DNA from: Sphingopyxis panaciterrulae
Lineage (GTDB): Bacteria > Pseudomonadota > Alphaproteobacteria > Sphingomonadales > Sphingomonadaceae
Direction of reading: 5' to 3'
DNA: 64,000 nt
Assembly (NCBI RefSeq): GCF_014199295.1
Contig: NZ_JACIJH010000001.1
Span: 124,001 to 188,000, forward strand
Part shown: positions 54,838 to 62,967 of the stretch, in pieces
How the letters are laid out: each line of letters begins with the position of its first letter
Position numbering within the stretch: position 1 is the stretch's first letter
Translations under genes and position numbers: made by a program
Notes under the pieces: generated by a model
Seen by the model: only the letters and a program-made list of their open reading frames with translations
Told to the model about the DNA's origin: nothing
Database searches by the model: none

Positions 54838-55304
54838 CCGACAAGCGCGAGCGCAAGCCCTTCACCGGACGCCATGCGGCGATGATCCTGATCGCCTTCT
54901 TCGGCGTCGTCATCAGCGTCAATATGGTCATGGCGAGCTTTGCGCTGTCGACCTTCGGCGGCACCGTCGTCGACAACAGCTATGTCGCGAGCCAGCACTA
55001 CAATAAATGGCTCGCGCGCGCCGACGCGCAGGATCGGCTCGGCTGGGACAAGAGCATCGCGGTCGACGAGGGCCGCCATGTCCGGCTGACCGTCCGCAAG
55101 GACGGCGCGCCGGTAGAGGGGTTGCGTGTCGATGCGACGCTCCGTCACCCGCTCGGCCGGGCGCCGGCGCGCGCGATGCGCTTCGATGCTGTGGATGACG
55201 GTGCGCTGCGTTCGGTCGAGGCCTTGCCCGCCGGGCGCTGGCAACTCGACCTGTCGGTGCATCGCGGCGGCGACGAGGCGCGCTACCGGGTCGACCTCAA
55301 ATGA
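54834..55304 (+). CDS. ccoH: FixH family protein (CcoH)
   Basis: A 156-residue protein with one N-terminal TM helix (ILIAFFGVVISVNMVMASFA) and a periplasmic FixH domain with NKWLARADAQDRLGWD, VRLTVRKDGAPV and LPAGRWQLDLSVHRGG. CcoH is needed for cbb3 assembly. 4-base overlaps on both sides. Confidence 0.9.
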   Translation: MTDKRERKPFTGRHAAMILIAFFGVVISVNMVMASFALSTFGGTVVDNSYVASQHYNKWLARADAQDRLGWDKSIAVDEGRHVRLTVRKDGAPVEGLRVDATLRHPLGRAPARAMRFDAVDDGALRSVEALPAGRWQLDLSVHRGGDEARYRVDLK

Positions 55305-57421
55305 CCGAAGCCGCGGCCCTGCTCGTCGAGCGCGATTTCGCGGTGCCCGACATCCGCTGCGCGGGCTGCATCGCCAAGCTGGAGCAGGGGCTGGTGCGCG
55401 ACCGGCGGATCGCGGCGGCGCGCGTCAATTTCACCGAAAAGCGGGTGCATATCTCCTGCACGCCCGACGCCGAAACGCCCGAGCTGATCGGTGCCTTCTC
55501 GCTGCTCGGCTTCGAGGCGCATCCGATCGGCGATGGCCCGACCGAGGTCGATGGCGGCGCGTCCGACAGCCGGGCGCTGCTGCGTGCGGTCGCGGTCTCC
55601 GGATTCGCGATGATGAACATCATGCTGCTGTCGGTGTCGGTCTGGTCGGGTGCGAGCGGTGCGACGCGCGATCTGTTCCACTGGCTGTCGGCGGCGATCG
55701 CGCTGCCGACCGTTGCCTATGCCGGATGCGCCTTCTTCCGTTCGGCATGGCGCGCGGTGCGCCACGGCCGGACCAACATGGACGTGCCGATCAGCATCGG
55801 AGTGCTGATCGCGACTGCGCTCAGCCTCTACGAAACTGCAACGCACGGCCCCCACGCCTATTTCGACGGCGTGGTGATGCTGCTCTTCTTCCTGCTCTGC
55901 GGCCGCTGGCTCGACAGCGTGATGCGCGACCGCGCGCGCGGCGGGGTGACCGCGCTGCTCCGCAACATGGGCACCGGCGCGATGGTCGTCGCTGCCGACG
56001 AGACGAGCCGCTGGGTCGATGCCACCGCGCTCCAGCCGGGCATGGTGATGCTCGTCGCGGCGGGCGAGCGCTTGTCGGCGGACGGGGTCGTTGTCGGGGG
56101 CGCCAGCCGGATCGACTTGTCATTGCTGACCGGCGAGAGCGCGCCGCAGGCTGCAGGACTTGGCGACCCGGTCCACGCCGGGACGCTGAACGTCGAGGCG
56201 CCGATCCGCGTCCGGGTAACCGCGGCGGGCGCCGACACCGCGATCGCCGACATCGCGCGGCTGATGAGCGAGGCGGCGCAGGGCAAGTCGCGCTACGTCC
56301 GCATCGCCGACCGCGCGGCGCGCTATTATGCGCCGGCGGTGCACACGCTGGCGCTGCTCGCCTTCGCCGGATGGATGATCGCGGGCGCCGGCTGGCACCA
56401 CAGCCTGCTGATCGCGGTCGCGGTGCTGATCATCACCTGCCCCTGCGCGCTTGGCCTCGCGGTGCCGGCGGCGCAGATCGTCGCGGCGGGGGCGCTGATG
56501 CGAGTCGGAGTGCTGGTGAAGGACGGGTCGGCGCTCGAACGGCTGGCCGAGGTCGACCGCGCGATGATCGACAAGACGGGAACGCTGACGCTCGGCCGTC
56601 CGGTCGCGACCAATCTGGATGAGGCCGACGCAACCGCGCGCGCGCTGCTCCTCGCGCTCGCGCGCGCCAGTCGCCATCCGCTTAGCGAGGCGCTGACCCG
56701 CGACCTGACCGCGGCGGGTGTGACGCCGATGACGGTAGAGGCGATCCGCGAAACCCCCGGCTTCGCAGTCGAGGCGCTGTGGAACGGGCGAAAGGTGACG
56801 CTCGGACGGCCAGCGCAGCCGCTCGCCGATAGTGCGCTCGCGACCCAGCTTGCGATCGACGGCGCGCCGGCGCTCACCGTCCGCTTCGCCGATGCGCTGC
56901 GCCCTGACGCCGCCGAAACGATCGCCGCGCTGCGCCAGGCGGGCGCCGCGCCGAGCATCCTGTCGGGCGATCGCGCCGCCGCCGTCGTGCCAGTGGCGCG
57001 TGCGCTCGGCCTGACCGCCCAGACCGGCATGAGCCCCCAGGACAAGCTCGCCGCGATCGCGCGGCAGGCAGCGGCGGGGCACCGGGTGCTGATGATCGGC
57101 GACGGGCTCAACGACGGCCCCGCGCTCGCCGCCGGCCACGCCTCGATCGCGCCGGGCTCGGCGAGCGACGCGGGCAAGAATGCCGCCGATTGCATCTTCC
57201 TCGGCGACCGGCTGATGCCGGTGGTGCAGGCGATCCGCGTCGCGCGGCGGACGCAGGCGATCGTGCGGCAGAATTTCGCGCTCGCGATCGGCTATAATGT
57301 CATCGCGGTGCCGCTCGCCTTCATGGGCCATGTGACGCCGCTGGTCGCCGCCATCGCCATGTCGGGATCGTCGCTGATCGTCGTCGGCAACGCCCTGCGG
57401 CTGAAGGGCGCGGCGCGGTGA
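55301..57421 (+). CDS. ccoI: Copper-transporting P-type ATPase of the cbb3 system (CcoI/FixI)
   Basis: A 706-residue Cu P1B-ATPase that supplies copper for cbb3 maturation. The N-terminal heavy-metal domain has IRCAGCIAKLEQGL (CxxC at about 20-23), TM CPC is in ITCPCALGLAVPAA (about 380), the phosphorylated Asp is in DKTGTLT (about 424-430), and MIGDGLNDGPALAAG is near 600. Starts with overlap to ccoH. Confidence 0.95.
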   Translation: MTEAAALLVERDFAVPDIRCAGCIAKLEQGLVRDRRIAAARVNFTEKRVHISCTPDAETPELIGAFSLLGFEAHPIGDGPTEVDGGASDSRALLRAVAVSGFAMMNIMLLSVSVWSGASGATRDLFHWLSAAIALPTVAYAGCAFFRSAWRAVRHGRTNMDVPISIGVLIATALSLYETATHGPHAYFDGVVMLLFFLLCGRWLDSVMRDRARGGVTALLRNMGTGAMVVAADETSRWVDATALQPGMVMLVAAGERLSADGVVVGGASRIDLSLLTGESAPQAAGLGDPVHAGTLNVEAPIRVRVTAAGADTAIADIARLMSEAAQGKSRYVRIADRAARYYAPAVHTLALLAFAGWMIAGAGWHHSLLIAVAVLIITCPCALGLAVPAAQIVAAGALMRVGVLVKDGSALERLAEVDRAMIDKTGTLTLGRPVATNLDEADATARALLLALARASRHPLSEALTRDLTAAGVTPMTVEAIRETPGFAVEALWNGRKVTLGRPAQPLADSALATQLAIDGAPALTVRFADALRPDAAETIAALRQAGAAPSILSGDRAAAVVPVARALGLTAQTGMSPQDKLAAIARQAAAGHRVLMIGDGLNDGPALAAGHASIAPGSASDAGKNAADCIFLGDRLMPVVQAIRVARRTQAIVRQNFALAIGYNVIAVPLAFMGHVTPLVAAIAMSGSSLIVVGNALRLKGAAR

Positions 57422-57570
57422 ACGGGCTGCTCGTCCTGATCCCGGTCGCGCTCGGGCTCGGCCTTCTCGGCCTGGCCGCCTTCTTCTGGTCGCTGCGCGG
57501 CGGGCAGTTCGACGATCTCGACGGCGCCGCGCTGCGAATCTTCGTCGAGGACGAGGAGGAGGCATCATGA
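57418..57570 (+). CDS. ccoS: cbb3 oxidase maturation protein CcoS
   Basis: A 50-residue single-TM protein (VLIPVALGLGLLGLAAFFWS) followed by LRGGQFDDLDGAALRIFVED, the CcoS signature. GTG start at 57418 overlaps the ccoI stop. Needed for cofactor insertion into cbb3. Confidence 0.9.
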   Translation: MNGLLVLIPVALGLGLLGLAAFFWSLRGGQFDDLDGAALRIFVEDEEEAS

Positions 57571-57794
57571 CAATGCGGCATGTCGTGTTCGGGCTGGCTG
57601 CGGCGGCGCTGGCGCAGCCGCCCGGCACGGCCGAGGCGCGTGTGCTGACCGTTCCGGCGTGCGGCGGCGTCTCGCACCGGATGGTGGTGCCGGGCGACCC
57701 CGCCGACCCCGAGCAGCGGCGCGACTGCGCCAAGGCCTGCCATGCGGTCAGCGACCGCCGCGGCAAGGTGAGCGGGCCGAAACGCTGCTGCTGA
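57567..57794 (+). CDS. Small Cys-rich secreted protein after ccoS
   Basis: A 75-residue protein with a signal peptide (MRHVVFGLAAAALAQPPG) and a mature part with Cys-33 or so (VPACGGVSH), CAKACHAVSD and a terminal CC (GPKRCC). The ATG overlaps the ccoS stop by 4 bases; a second ATG is two codons later. The coupling to ccoNOQP-GHIS and its five cysteines suggest periplasmic metal or heme handling, which is inference. Family not recognised. Confidence 0.72.
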   Translation: MTMRHVVFGLAAAALAQPPGTAEARVLTVPACGGVSHRMVVPGDPADPEQRRDCAKACHAVSDRRGKVSGPKRCC

Positions 57795-57804
57795 ACCGCC
57801 GCCG

Positions 57805-57846
57805 TTGATCCCGGTCAATGCCGAGGCGGGTATGCGGGCCTAGGGT
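57805..57846 (+). promoter_or_regulatory. Class II FNR promoter of hemN
   Basis: FNR box TTGAT-CCCG-GTCAA at 57805-57818 (9 of 10) and a -10-like TAGGGT at 57841-57846, with exactly 22 bases between, the spacing expected of a class II activator site at -41.5. The start point predicted from it coincides with the hemN ATG at 57853. Confidence 0.78.
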
Positions 57847-57852
57847 GCGCGC

Positions 57853-59157
57853 ATGTGGTCCTATCATCCCGATCTGCTCGCCAAACCGGTACCGCGCTAC
57901 ACCAGCTATCCGACCGCGATGGAGTTTGCCGACGACGTCGGCGCCGACGATCAGGCGCGCGCGCTCGACGCGGTCGAGTCGGCGACGCCGGTCTCGCTCT
58001 ATGTCCATATTCCCTTTTGCGAGAGTATCTGCTGGTATTGCGGATGCAACACCGGCGCGGCCGGGCGCAAGCAGCGGCTCGACGATTATCTGACGGCGTT
58101 GCGGGCGGAGATCGCGCTCGTTGCGAAGCGGCTGGGCGGACGCGGCCGCATTCGCCGCATCGCCTTCGGCGGCGGCAGCCCGAACGCGATCGCGCCGGTC
58201 GAACTGGTGCGCCTGCTCGACCTGCTGCTCACCGTCTTCGACGCGCACCGGCCCGACGTCTCGATCGAACTCGACCCGCGCGGTTTCTCGTCAGAATGGG
58301 CGCTGGTGCTCGCGGCGGCGCATGTCACCCGGGTCAGCCTCGGCGTTCAGACCTTCGCGCCGCACGTTCAGCAGGCGATCGGGCGCATCCAGCCGCTGTC
58401 GCATATCGAGCGCGTCGTCGCGGCGCTGCGCCTGCGTGACATCGACGCGATCAATTTCGACCTGATGTACGGGCTGCCGGGGCAGGCGCTGGCTGACGTC
58501 GAGGCGACGATCGACGAGGCGATCCGCCTCGCGCCGAGCCGCATCGCCTTTTTCGGCTATGCCCATCTACCGCAGATGATCCCGCGCCAGCGGCGGATCG
58601 ACGCGGGCCGGTTGCCTGACCAGCGGCTTCGCTTCGAGCAGGCCCGGCTCGGCTACCGGCGCCTGACCGCCGCCGGCTATGTTCCCGTCGGCTTCGACCA
58701 CTTCGCGCGGCCCGACGATTCGCTTGCCGCCGCCGCGCGCGAGGGCCGGGTGAACCGCAACTTCCAGGGCTTCACCGAGGACGACGCCCCCGTGCTGCTC
58801 GGTTTCGGCGCCAGCGCGATCAGCAAATTTCCCGACCTGATCGTCCAGAACGAGAAGAAATCCGGCCCCTATCGTGACCTCGTCGGCGCGGGACGGCTTG
58901 CCGCGGCGCGCGGGGTTCGGGTCGATGCGGGCGAGCAGCGGCGCGCACGGTATATCCGCGACCTTCTGTGCAGCGGGCGTGCGCATCTGGGGGCCGGGGA
59001 ACTCGCGCCGGCCCGAAGTGCCTTGTCGGATTTCGAGCGGCGCGACCTCATCGAGTGGAACGGCGATGTGCTGGTAATCCGCGATTGCGCCCTGCCCTAT
59101 GCGCGCCACGTCGCGGCGCAATTCGACGGTATCCGGGGACCCATCGACCTGCGTTGA
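57853..59157 (+). CDS. hemN: Oxygen-independent coproporphyrinogen III oxidase
   Basis: A 434-residue radical SAM enzyme that makes protoporphyrinogen IX without oxygen. The radical SAM cysteines are in CESICWYCGC (Cys56, Cys60, Cys63, with Cys65 conserved in HemN), and PRYTSYPTA near residue 14, FGGGSPNA and LMYGLPGQ are present. The N-terminus fits HemN exactly, supporting the ATG at 57853. No ribosome site is visible. The gene ends next to a TonB-receptor remnant. Confidence 0.95.
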   Translation: MWSYHPDLLAKPVPRYTSYPTAMEFADDVGADDQARALDAVESATPVSLYVHIPFCESICWYCGCNTGAAGRKQRLDDYLTALRAEIALVAKRLGGRGRIRRIAFGGGSPNAIAPVELVRLLDLLLTVFDAHRPDVSIELDPRGFSSEWALVLAAAHVTRVSLGVQTFAPHVQQAIGRIQPLSHIERVVAALRLRDIDAINFDLMYGLPGQALADVEATIDEAIRLAPSRIAFFGYAHLPQMIPRQRRIDAGRLPDQRLRFEQARLGYRRLTAAGYVPVGFDHFARPDDSLAAAAREGRVNRNFQGFTEDDAPVLLGFGASAISKFPDLIVQNEKKSGPYRDLVGAGRLAAARGVRVDAGEQRRARYIRDLLCSGRAHLGAGELAPARSALSDFERRDLIEWNGDVLVIRDCALPYARHVAAQFDGIRGPIDLR

Positions 59158-59159
59158 GC

Positions 59160-59675
59160 CTCAGTATCGGCAGGCGGTCTCCGATCACCTTCAACGCGGG
59201 CGTCGTGCGTTTCCGGGGCGAGGTCTATAACATCAACCATGCCTTCGATCTGGCGTCGATCTTCGGCGGCGCGAATCCGGGCCGCCTCGAACTCAATGCA
59301 GAGGCGACGCACACGTCGCTGCTGACGACGTCGGTCACCGGATCGTCATTCACCCGCACCGACAATACGGTCGACCAGCCCGACTGGTCGGGGCGCTTCA
59401 CCGCCACCTATATCAACGGCGGCTTCCGCGCCTCCTATCAGCTCGCCTATCTCGATAGCGTGCTGTGGCAGCCCGATGCGACGATCGAGAGTACGCCGGT
59501 CCCGGTGCTGAAGCGCAACATCCGCCACAACCTGTCGATGCAATATGACATGGGGCAGTTCCTGATCCGGGCGGGCGTCAACAATCTGACCAACGTCGAG
59601 CCATCCTATCCCAGCCTGTCCTACGGCGATATCATCGGGCGCGAACTCTACATCGGGGTGCGGGTCAAGATTTGA
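59160..59675 (+). pseudogene. C-terminal remnant of a TonB-dependent receptor
   Basis: About 170 codons encoding the last strands of a receptor barrel, such as ELNAEATHTSLLTTSV, WSGRFTATYINGGFRASYQL, NIRHNLSMQYDMGQFLIRAG and NNLTNVEPSYPSLSYGDIIG, ending in the aromatic-poor GVRVKI. There is no start codon, plug or signal peptide; the frame merges upstream into hemN. It is the tail of a lost gene, probably once part of the carbohydrate locus to its right. Confidence 0.8.
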
Positions 59676-59690
59676 CGACGGCAGGCCGCG

Positions 59691-62033
59691 CTAGGCGAAA
59701 TCCGCCGCCGTCAGGATCGCCGTTTCGCCAGGCGAGCAGCGGATATGCGCCCGCCCGCCGGGGCTGCGCACCGTGACGGCAAGCGGGCGTTCGGGATGCA
59801 GGGCGACCCGCTCGACGCGGCGGCCGCGCCACCGGACGTCGATCGCGCAGCCGCCGCGCACGCGCACGCCGGCCAGCGCGCCCTCGTCCCAGCCGGGCGG
59901 AAGCGCGGGCAGCAGGTCGATCGTCTCGCCGTCGCTCTGCACCAGCATTTCGAGGATGCCGGCCGCTCCGCCGAAATTGCCGTCGATCTGGAAGGGCGGG
60001 TGCGCGTCGAGCATGTCGGGATAGGTGCGTCCGGGCGACAGCAGGTCGACGAGGATGCGGTGCGCGCGGACGCCGTCGCGCAGCCGCGCCCACAGGTTGA
60101 GCCGCCAGCCGAGACCCCAGCCGGTGGCGTCGTCACCGCGCGTCTCGAGCGACGTGCGCGCCGCCGCGGCCAGCGCCGGCGTCTTGTCGGGCGCGATCTG
60201 GAAGCTCGGATAGAGCGCATAGAGGTGCGAGACGTGGCGGTGATGGGGGTCGGGCGCATCCGCGTCCCAATCCGCCTGCCATTCCTGGAGTTGGCCCGCT
60301 TTGCCGATGCGCAGCGGGGCAAGGCGCGCCCGCATCGTGGCCATCTCGCCGCGCAGCTTCGCGTCGCGGCCGAGCGCGGCGGCCGCGGCGCCGGCGCGGT
60401 CGAACAGGTCGCGCAGGATCGCCATGTCTATCGCCGGGCCGGCGCACAGCGTGCTGCCGTGGCCATGCTCGTTTTCGGGCGAGAGCGACGGATTGGTCAC
60501 CATGAAGCCGGTGTCGGGATCGCGCACCAGCGTATCGAGGAAGAAGAGTGCCGCCCCGCGCAGCAGCGGATAGATGCGTTCCAGCCAGGCGCGGTCGCGG
60601 TGGAAATCCCAATGATCCCAAAGCTGGCAGGCGAGCCAGGCGCCGCCCGTCGGCCAGAGCCCGGTGCGGGCATGGTCGACCGGTCCCGACGCGCGCCAGA
60701 GGTCGGTGTTGTGATGCGCGACCCAGCCGCGCGCACCGTACATCTGCTGCGCCGCTCGCGCGCCCGAGACGGCCAGTTCCTCGACCATCCTCGCCAGCGG
60801 TTCGATGCACTCGGACAGGTTGGCGGTGTCGACCGGCCAATAGTTCATCTCGGTATTGATGTTGATCGTATATTTCGAGCCCCAGGGCGGCTGGTTGCTC
60901 TCGTTCCAGATGCCCTGAAGATTGGCGGGCTGGCTGCCGGGGCGCGAGCTGGACAGCATCAGATAGCGCGCGAACTGGACATAGAGCGCGGCGAGCGAGG
61001 GGTCGTCGCCGTCGCCGGCATGCTCGAGCCGCTGGTCGGTCGGCGACAAGGCACGCTTCCCGCGCGGCAAGTCGATGGTCAGGCGACGGAACAGGCGGCG
61101 ATGCTCGGCGACATGGCGTTCGCGCAGCGTCGCGAGCGGCATCGCCGCCGCCGCGTCGAGGGCGGTGCGGACCTTGGCGGCCGGATCGCCCGACACATCG
61201 GTCGGGCTGAGAAAGCTGGTGGCGGCGGCGAAGATCAGCTCGATCGAGCGGGCACCGGCGACGCGCAACATCGAACCATCGGCCTCGATGCGTCCACCCT
61301 CGGCGCGGACGCGTGCGCGCGCTTCGAACGACAGGCGGCCGGCTATGCCGCGATCCGCGTTGTTGCGGCCGCGCATCGTGACTTCGCCGTTCGCGGCGTC
61401 GATATCGACCCGCTGGCCCGAGCTCAGCGCGAATTCGGCGTCGATCGTTCCGCCCTCGGCGCCGAGCGAGACGACGATCACCCCGTCGGAGGCGGAGGCG
61501 AAGGCTTCGCGGGTGTAGGTGACACCCTCGGCGACGAAGCGCGACCGCGCGATCGCGCTGTCGAGGTCGAGCTCGCGGCGATACTGCTCAGCCGCGGTCT
61601 CGTTGATCCCGACGAGGTCGATGTGAAGGTCGCCGAGCGCCTGATAGGACATTTCGCGCATCGGCACCGCCTGCACCTCGGCATCGGCCAGCGCCTCGGC
61701 CTCGGCATAGCGGCCAGCGAAGATCAGGTCGCGTATCTTGGGCAGAGCCTGGCGCGCACGCGGGTTGACGTTCGAATAGGGACCGCCCGACCAGAGCGTA
61801 TCTTCGTTGAGCTGAAACCGCTCGCGCTTGATTCCGCCGAACAGCATCGCGCCGAGCCGGCCGTTGCCGATGGGCAGCGCCTCGGTCCAGACGCTGGCCG
61901 GCTTGGTGTACCAGAGCAGCGAGCGGTGGATCGGCTCGGCGGCGTCGGCGGGCGAGGCGGCGGCGAGCGCGTGCGGCACGACCGGCGCGGCCAGACCCGC
62001 TTGCAAGAGGCGTCGCCGCGACAGGTCCATCAT
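59691..62033 (-). CDS. GH95 family alpha-L-fucosidase-type glycoside hydrolase
   Basis: A 780-residue secreted enzyme. A Tat-like signal (DLSRRRLLQAG) is followed by the N-terminal beta domain, a catalytic (alpha/alpha)6 barrel and a C-terminal beta domain. Signature regions: PIGNGRLGAMLFGG, NINTEMNYWP near residue 390 (the paired Asn of GH95) and PPFQIDGNFGG near 685 (general acid region). GH95 enzymes remove alpha-1,2-L-fucose or L-galactose by inversion. The start ATGATG at 62033 follows GGGGAG. It is divergent from a GntR regulator with a shared operator candidate. Confidence 0.9.
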   Translation of the reverse strand: MMDLSRRRLLQAGLAAPVVPHALAAASPADAAEPIHRSLLWYTKPASVWTEALPIGNGRLGAMLFGGIKRERFQLNEDTLWSGGPYSNVNPRARQALPKIRDLIFAGRYAEAEALADAEVQAVPMREMSYQALGDLHIDLVGINETAAEQYRRELDLDSAIARSRFVAEGVTYTREAFASASDGVIVVSLGAEGGTIDAEFALSSGQRVDIDAANGEVTMRGRNNADRGIAGRLSFEARARVRAEGGRIEADGSMLRVAGARSIELIFAAATSFLSPTDVSGDPAAKVRTALDAAAAMPLATLRERHVAEHRRLFRRLTIDLPRGKRALSPTDQRLEHAGDGDDPSLAALYVQFARYLMLSSSRPGSQPANLQGIWNESNQPPWGSKYTININTEMNYWPVDTANLSECIEPLARMVEELAVSGARAAQQMYGARGWVAHHNTDLWRASGPVDHARTGLWPTGGAWLACQLWDHWDFHRDRAWLERIYPLLRGAALFFLDTLVRDPDTGFMVTNPSLSPENEHGHGSTLCAGPAIDMAILRDLFDRAGAAAAALGRDAKLRGEMATMRARLAPLRIGKAGQLQEWQADWDADAPDPHHRHVSHLYALYPSFQIAPDKTPALAAAARTSLETRGDDATGWGLGWRLNLWARLRDGVRAHRILVDLLSPGRTYPDMLDAHPPFQIDGNFGGAAGILEMLVQSDGETIDLLPALPPGWDEGALAGVRVRGGCAIDVRWRGRRVERVALHPERPLAVTVRSPGGRAHIRCSPGETAILTAADFA

Positions 62034-62049
62034 ATGCTCCCCTTTTCTA

Positions 62050-62075
62050 TCTGATAACAATTTGCCAATTTGGCA
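62050..62075. promoter_or_regulatory. Operator candidate between GH95 and gntR
   Basis: TCTGATAAC (62050-62058) and the perfect 13-bp palindrome TGCCAA-T-TTGGCA (62063-62075) lie between the divergent starts. The same TCTGATAAC recurs at 62946-62954 before the mannonate dehydratase gene. Probable binding sites of the GntR regulator. Confidence 0.6.
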
Positions 62076-62153
62076 GATCAATGCAAGTCCCATTCACTGA
62101 CAACGGTGACAGCGGCGCGCCGATCGGATAATCCCGCCCGTAAAGGAGATGCC

Positions 62154-62909
62154 ATGACGAATCCCGCCGCCCCGAAACTCTATCAGGCGATCATCGGCGC
62201 CTTGCAGGCTGACATCGCGTCGGGTCGCTATGCGCCCGGCGACCGGCTGCCGCCCGAGCGCGCGCTCGTCGAACGGTTCGAGGTCAGCCGGCTGACGGTG
62301 CGCGAAGCGATGATCGGGATGGAAATATTGGGCCTGGTCGAGGCGCGGCGCGGATCGGGCGTCTATGTGACCGGACGGCCGAGCGGCGGACTCCACGCCA
62401 GCGAACTCGACATCGGCGCGTTCGAACTGACCGAGGCGCGGCGGCTGATCGAGGGGGAATGCGCGGCGCTGGCCGCCGTCACCGCCGACACGGCGGCGAT
62501 CGCCAGCCTTCGCGAAAGCCTCGACGCGATGATCGCGGAAAATGAGCACGAACTTCATGACGAGGTCGCCGATCGCGCCTTTCACCTGCAGATCGCGCGC
62601 GCGACCAACAATGACGCGATGGTGCTGGTGATCGAGACCTTGTGGGACGTCCGGCACCGCTCGCCGCTGTGCGAACGGATGCTCGCGCGCTCGCGTGCCG
62701 CGGGGGTCAAGCCGATGATCGACGACCATCGCGCCATCCTCGACGCGATCGCGGCGCACGACGGGCCGGGTGCGCGCAAGGCGATGCGCGATCATCTCGG
62801 CCGCGTGATCGACAATCTGCTCCGCGCGACCGAACTCGACGGCATTCGCCGCGTCCAGGCGGAGGCGGCCGAACTGCGCACCCGTTCGGAGCGACTCGCG
62901 GCTTTCTAG
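62154..62909 (+). CDS. GntR/FadR-subfamily regulator
   Basis: A 251-residue regulator: N-terminal winged HTH ([20 protein letters not shown]; about 27-75) and a helical FCD effector domain ([53 protein letters not shown] with the metal-binding histidines). The FadR/UxuR-type subgroup often senses hexuronates or related sugar acids, which fits the mannonate dehydratase behind it. AAAGGAGAT lies 4 bases upstream of the ATG. Confidence 0.9.
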   Translation: MTNPAAPKLYQAIIGALQADIASGRYAPGDRLPPERALVERFEVSRLTVREAMIGMEILGLVEARRGSGVYVTGRPSGGLHASELDIGAFELTEARRLIEGECAALAAVTADTAAIASLRESLDAMIAENEHELHDEVADRAFHLQIARATNNDAMVLVIETLWDVRHRSPLCERMLARSRAAGVKPMIDDHRAILDAIAAHDGPGARKAMRDHLGRVIDNLLRATELDGIRRVQAEAAELRTRSERLAAF

Positions 62910-62945
62910 ACGCCCCTTGCGTGTCGGCGCCTATCATGCAATTGG

Positions 62946-62954
62946 TCTGATAAC
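62946..62954. promoter_or_regulatory. Second TCTGATAAC motif
   Basis: An exact 9-base copy of the motif at 62050-62058, in the short gap between gntR and the mannonate dehydratase gene. Its context is ATTGG-TCTGATAAC. Proposed second GntR site; the short length makes chance possible. Confidence 0.4.
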
Positions 62955-62967
62955 TCGGATCGAAAGG

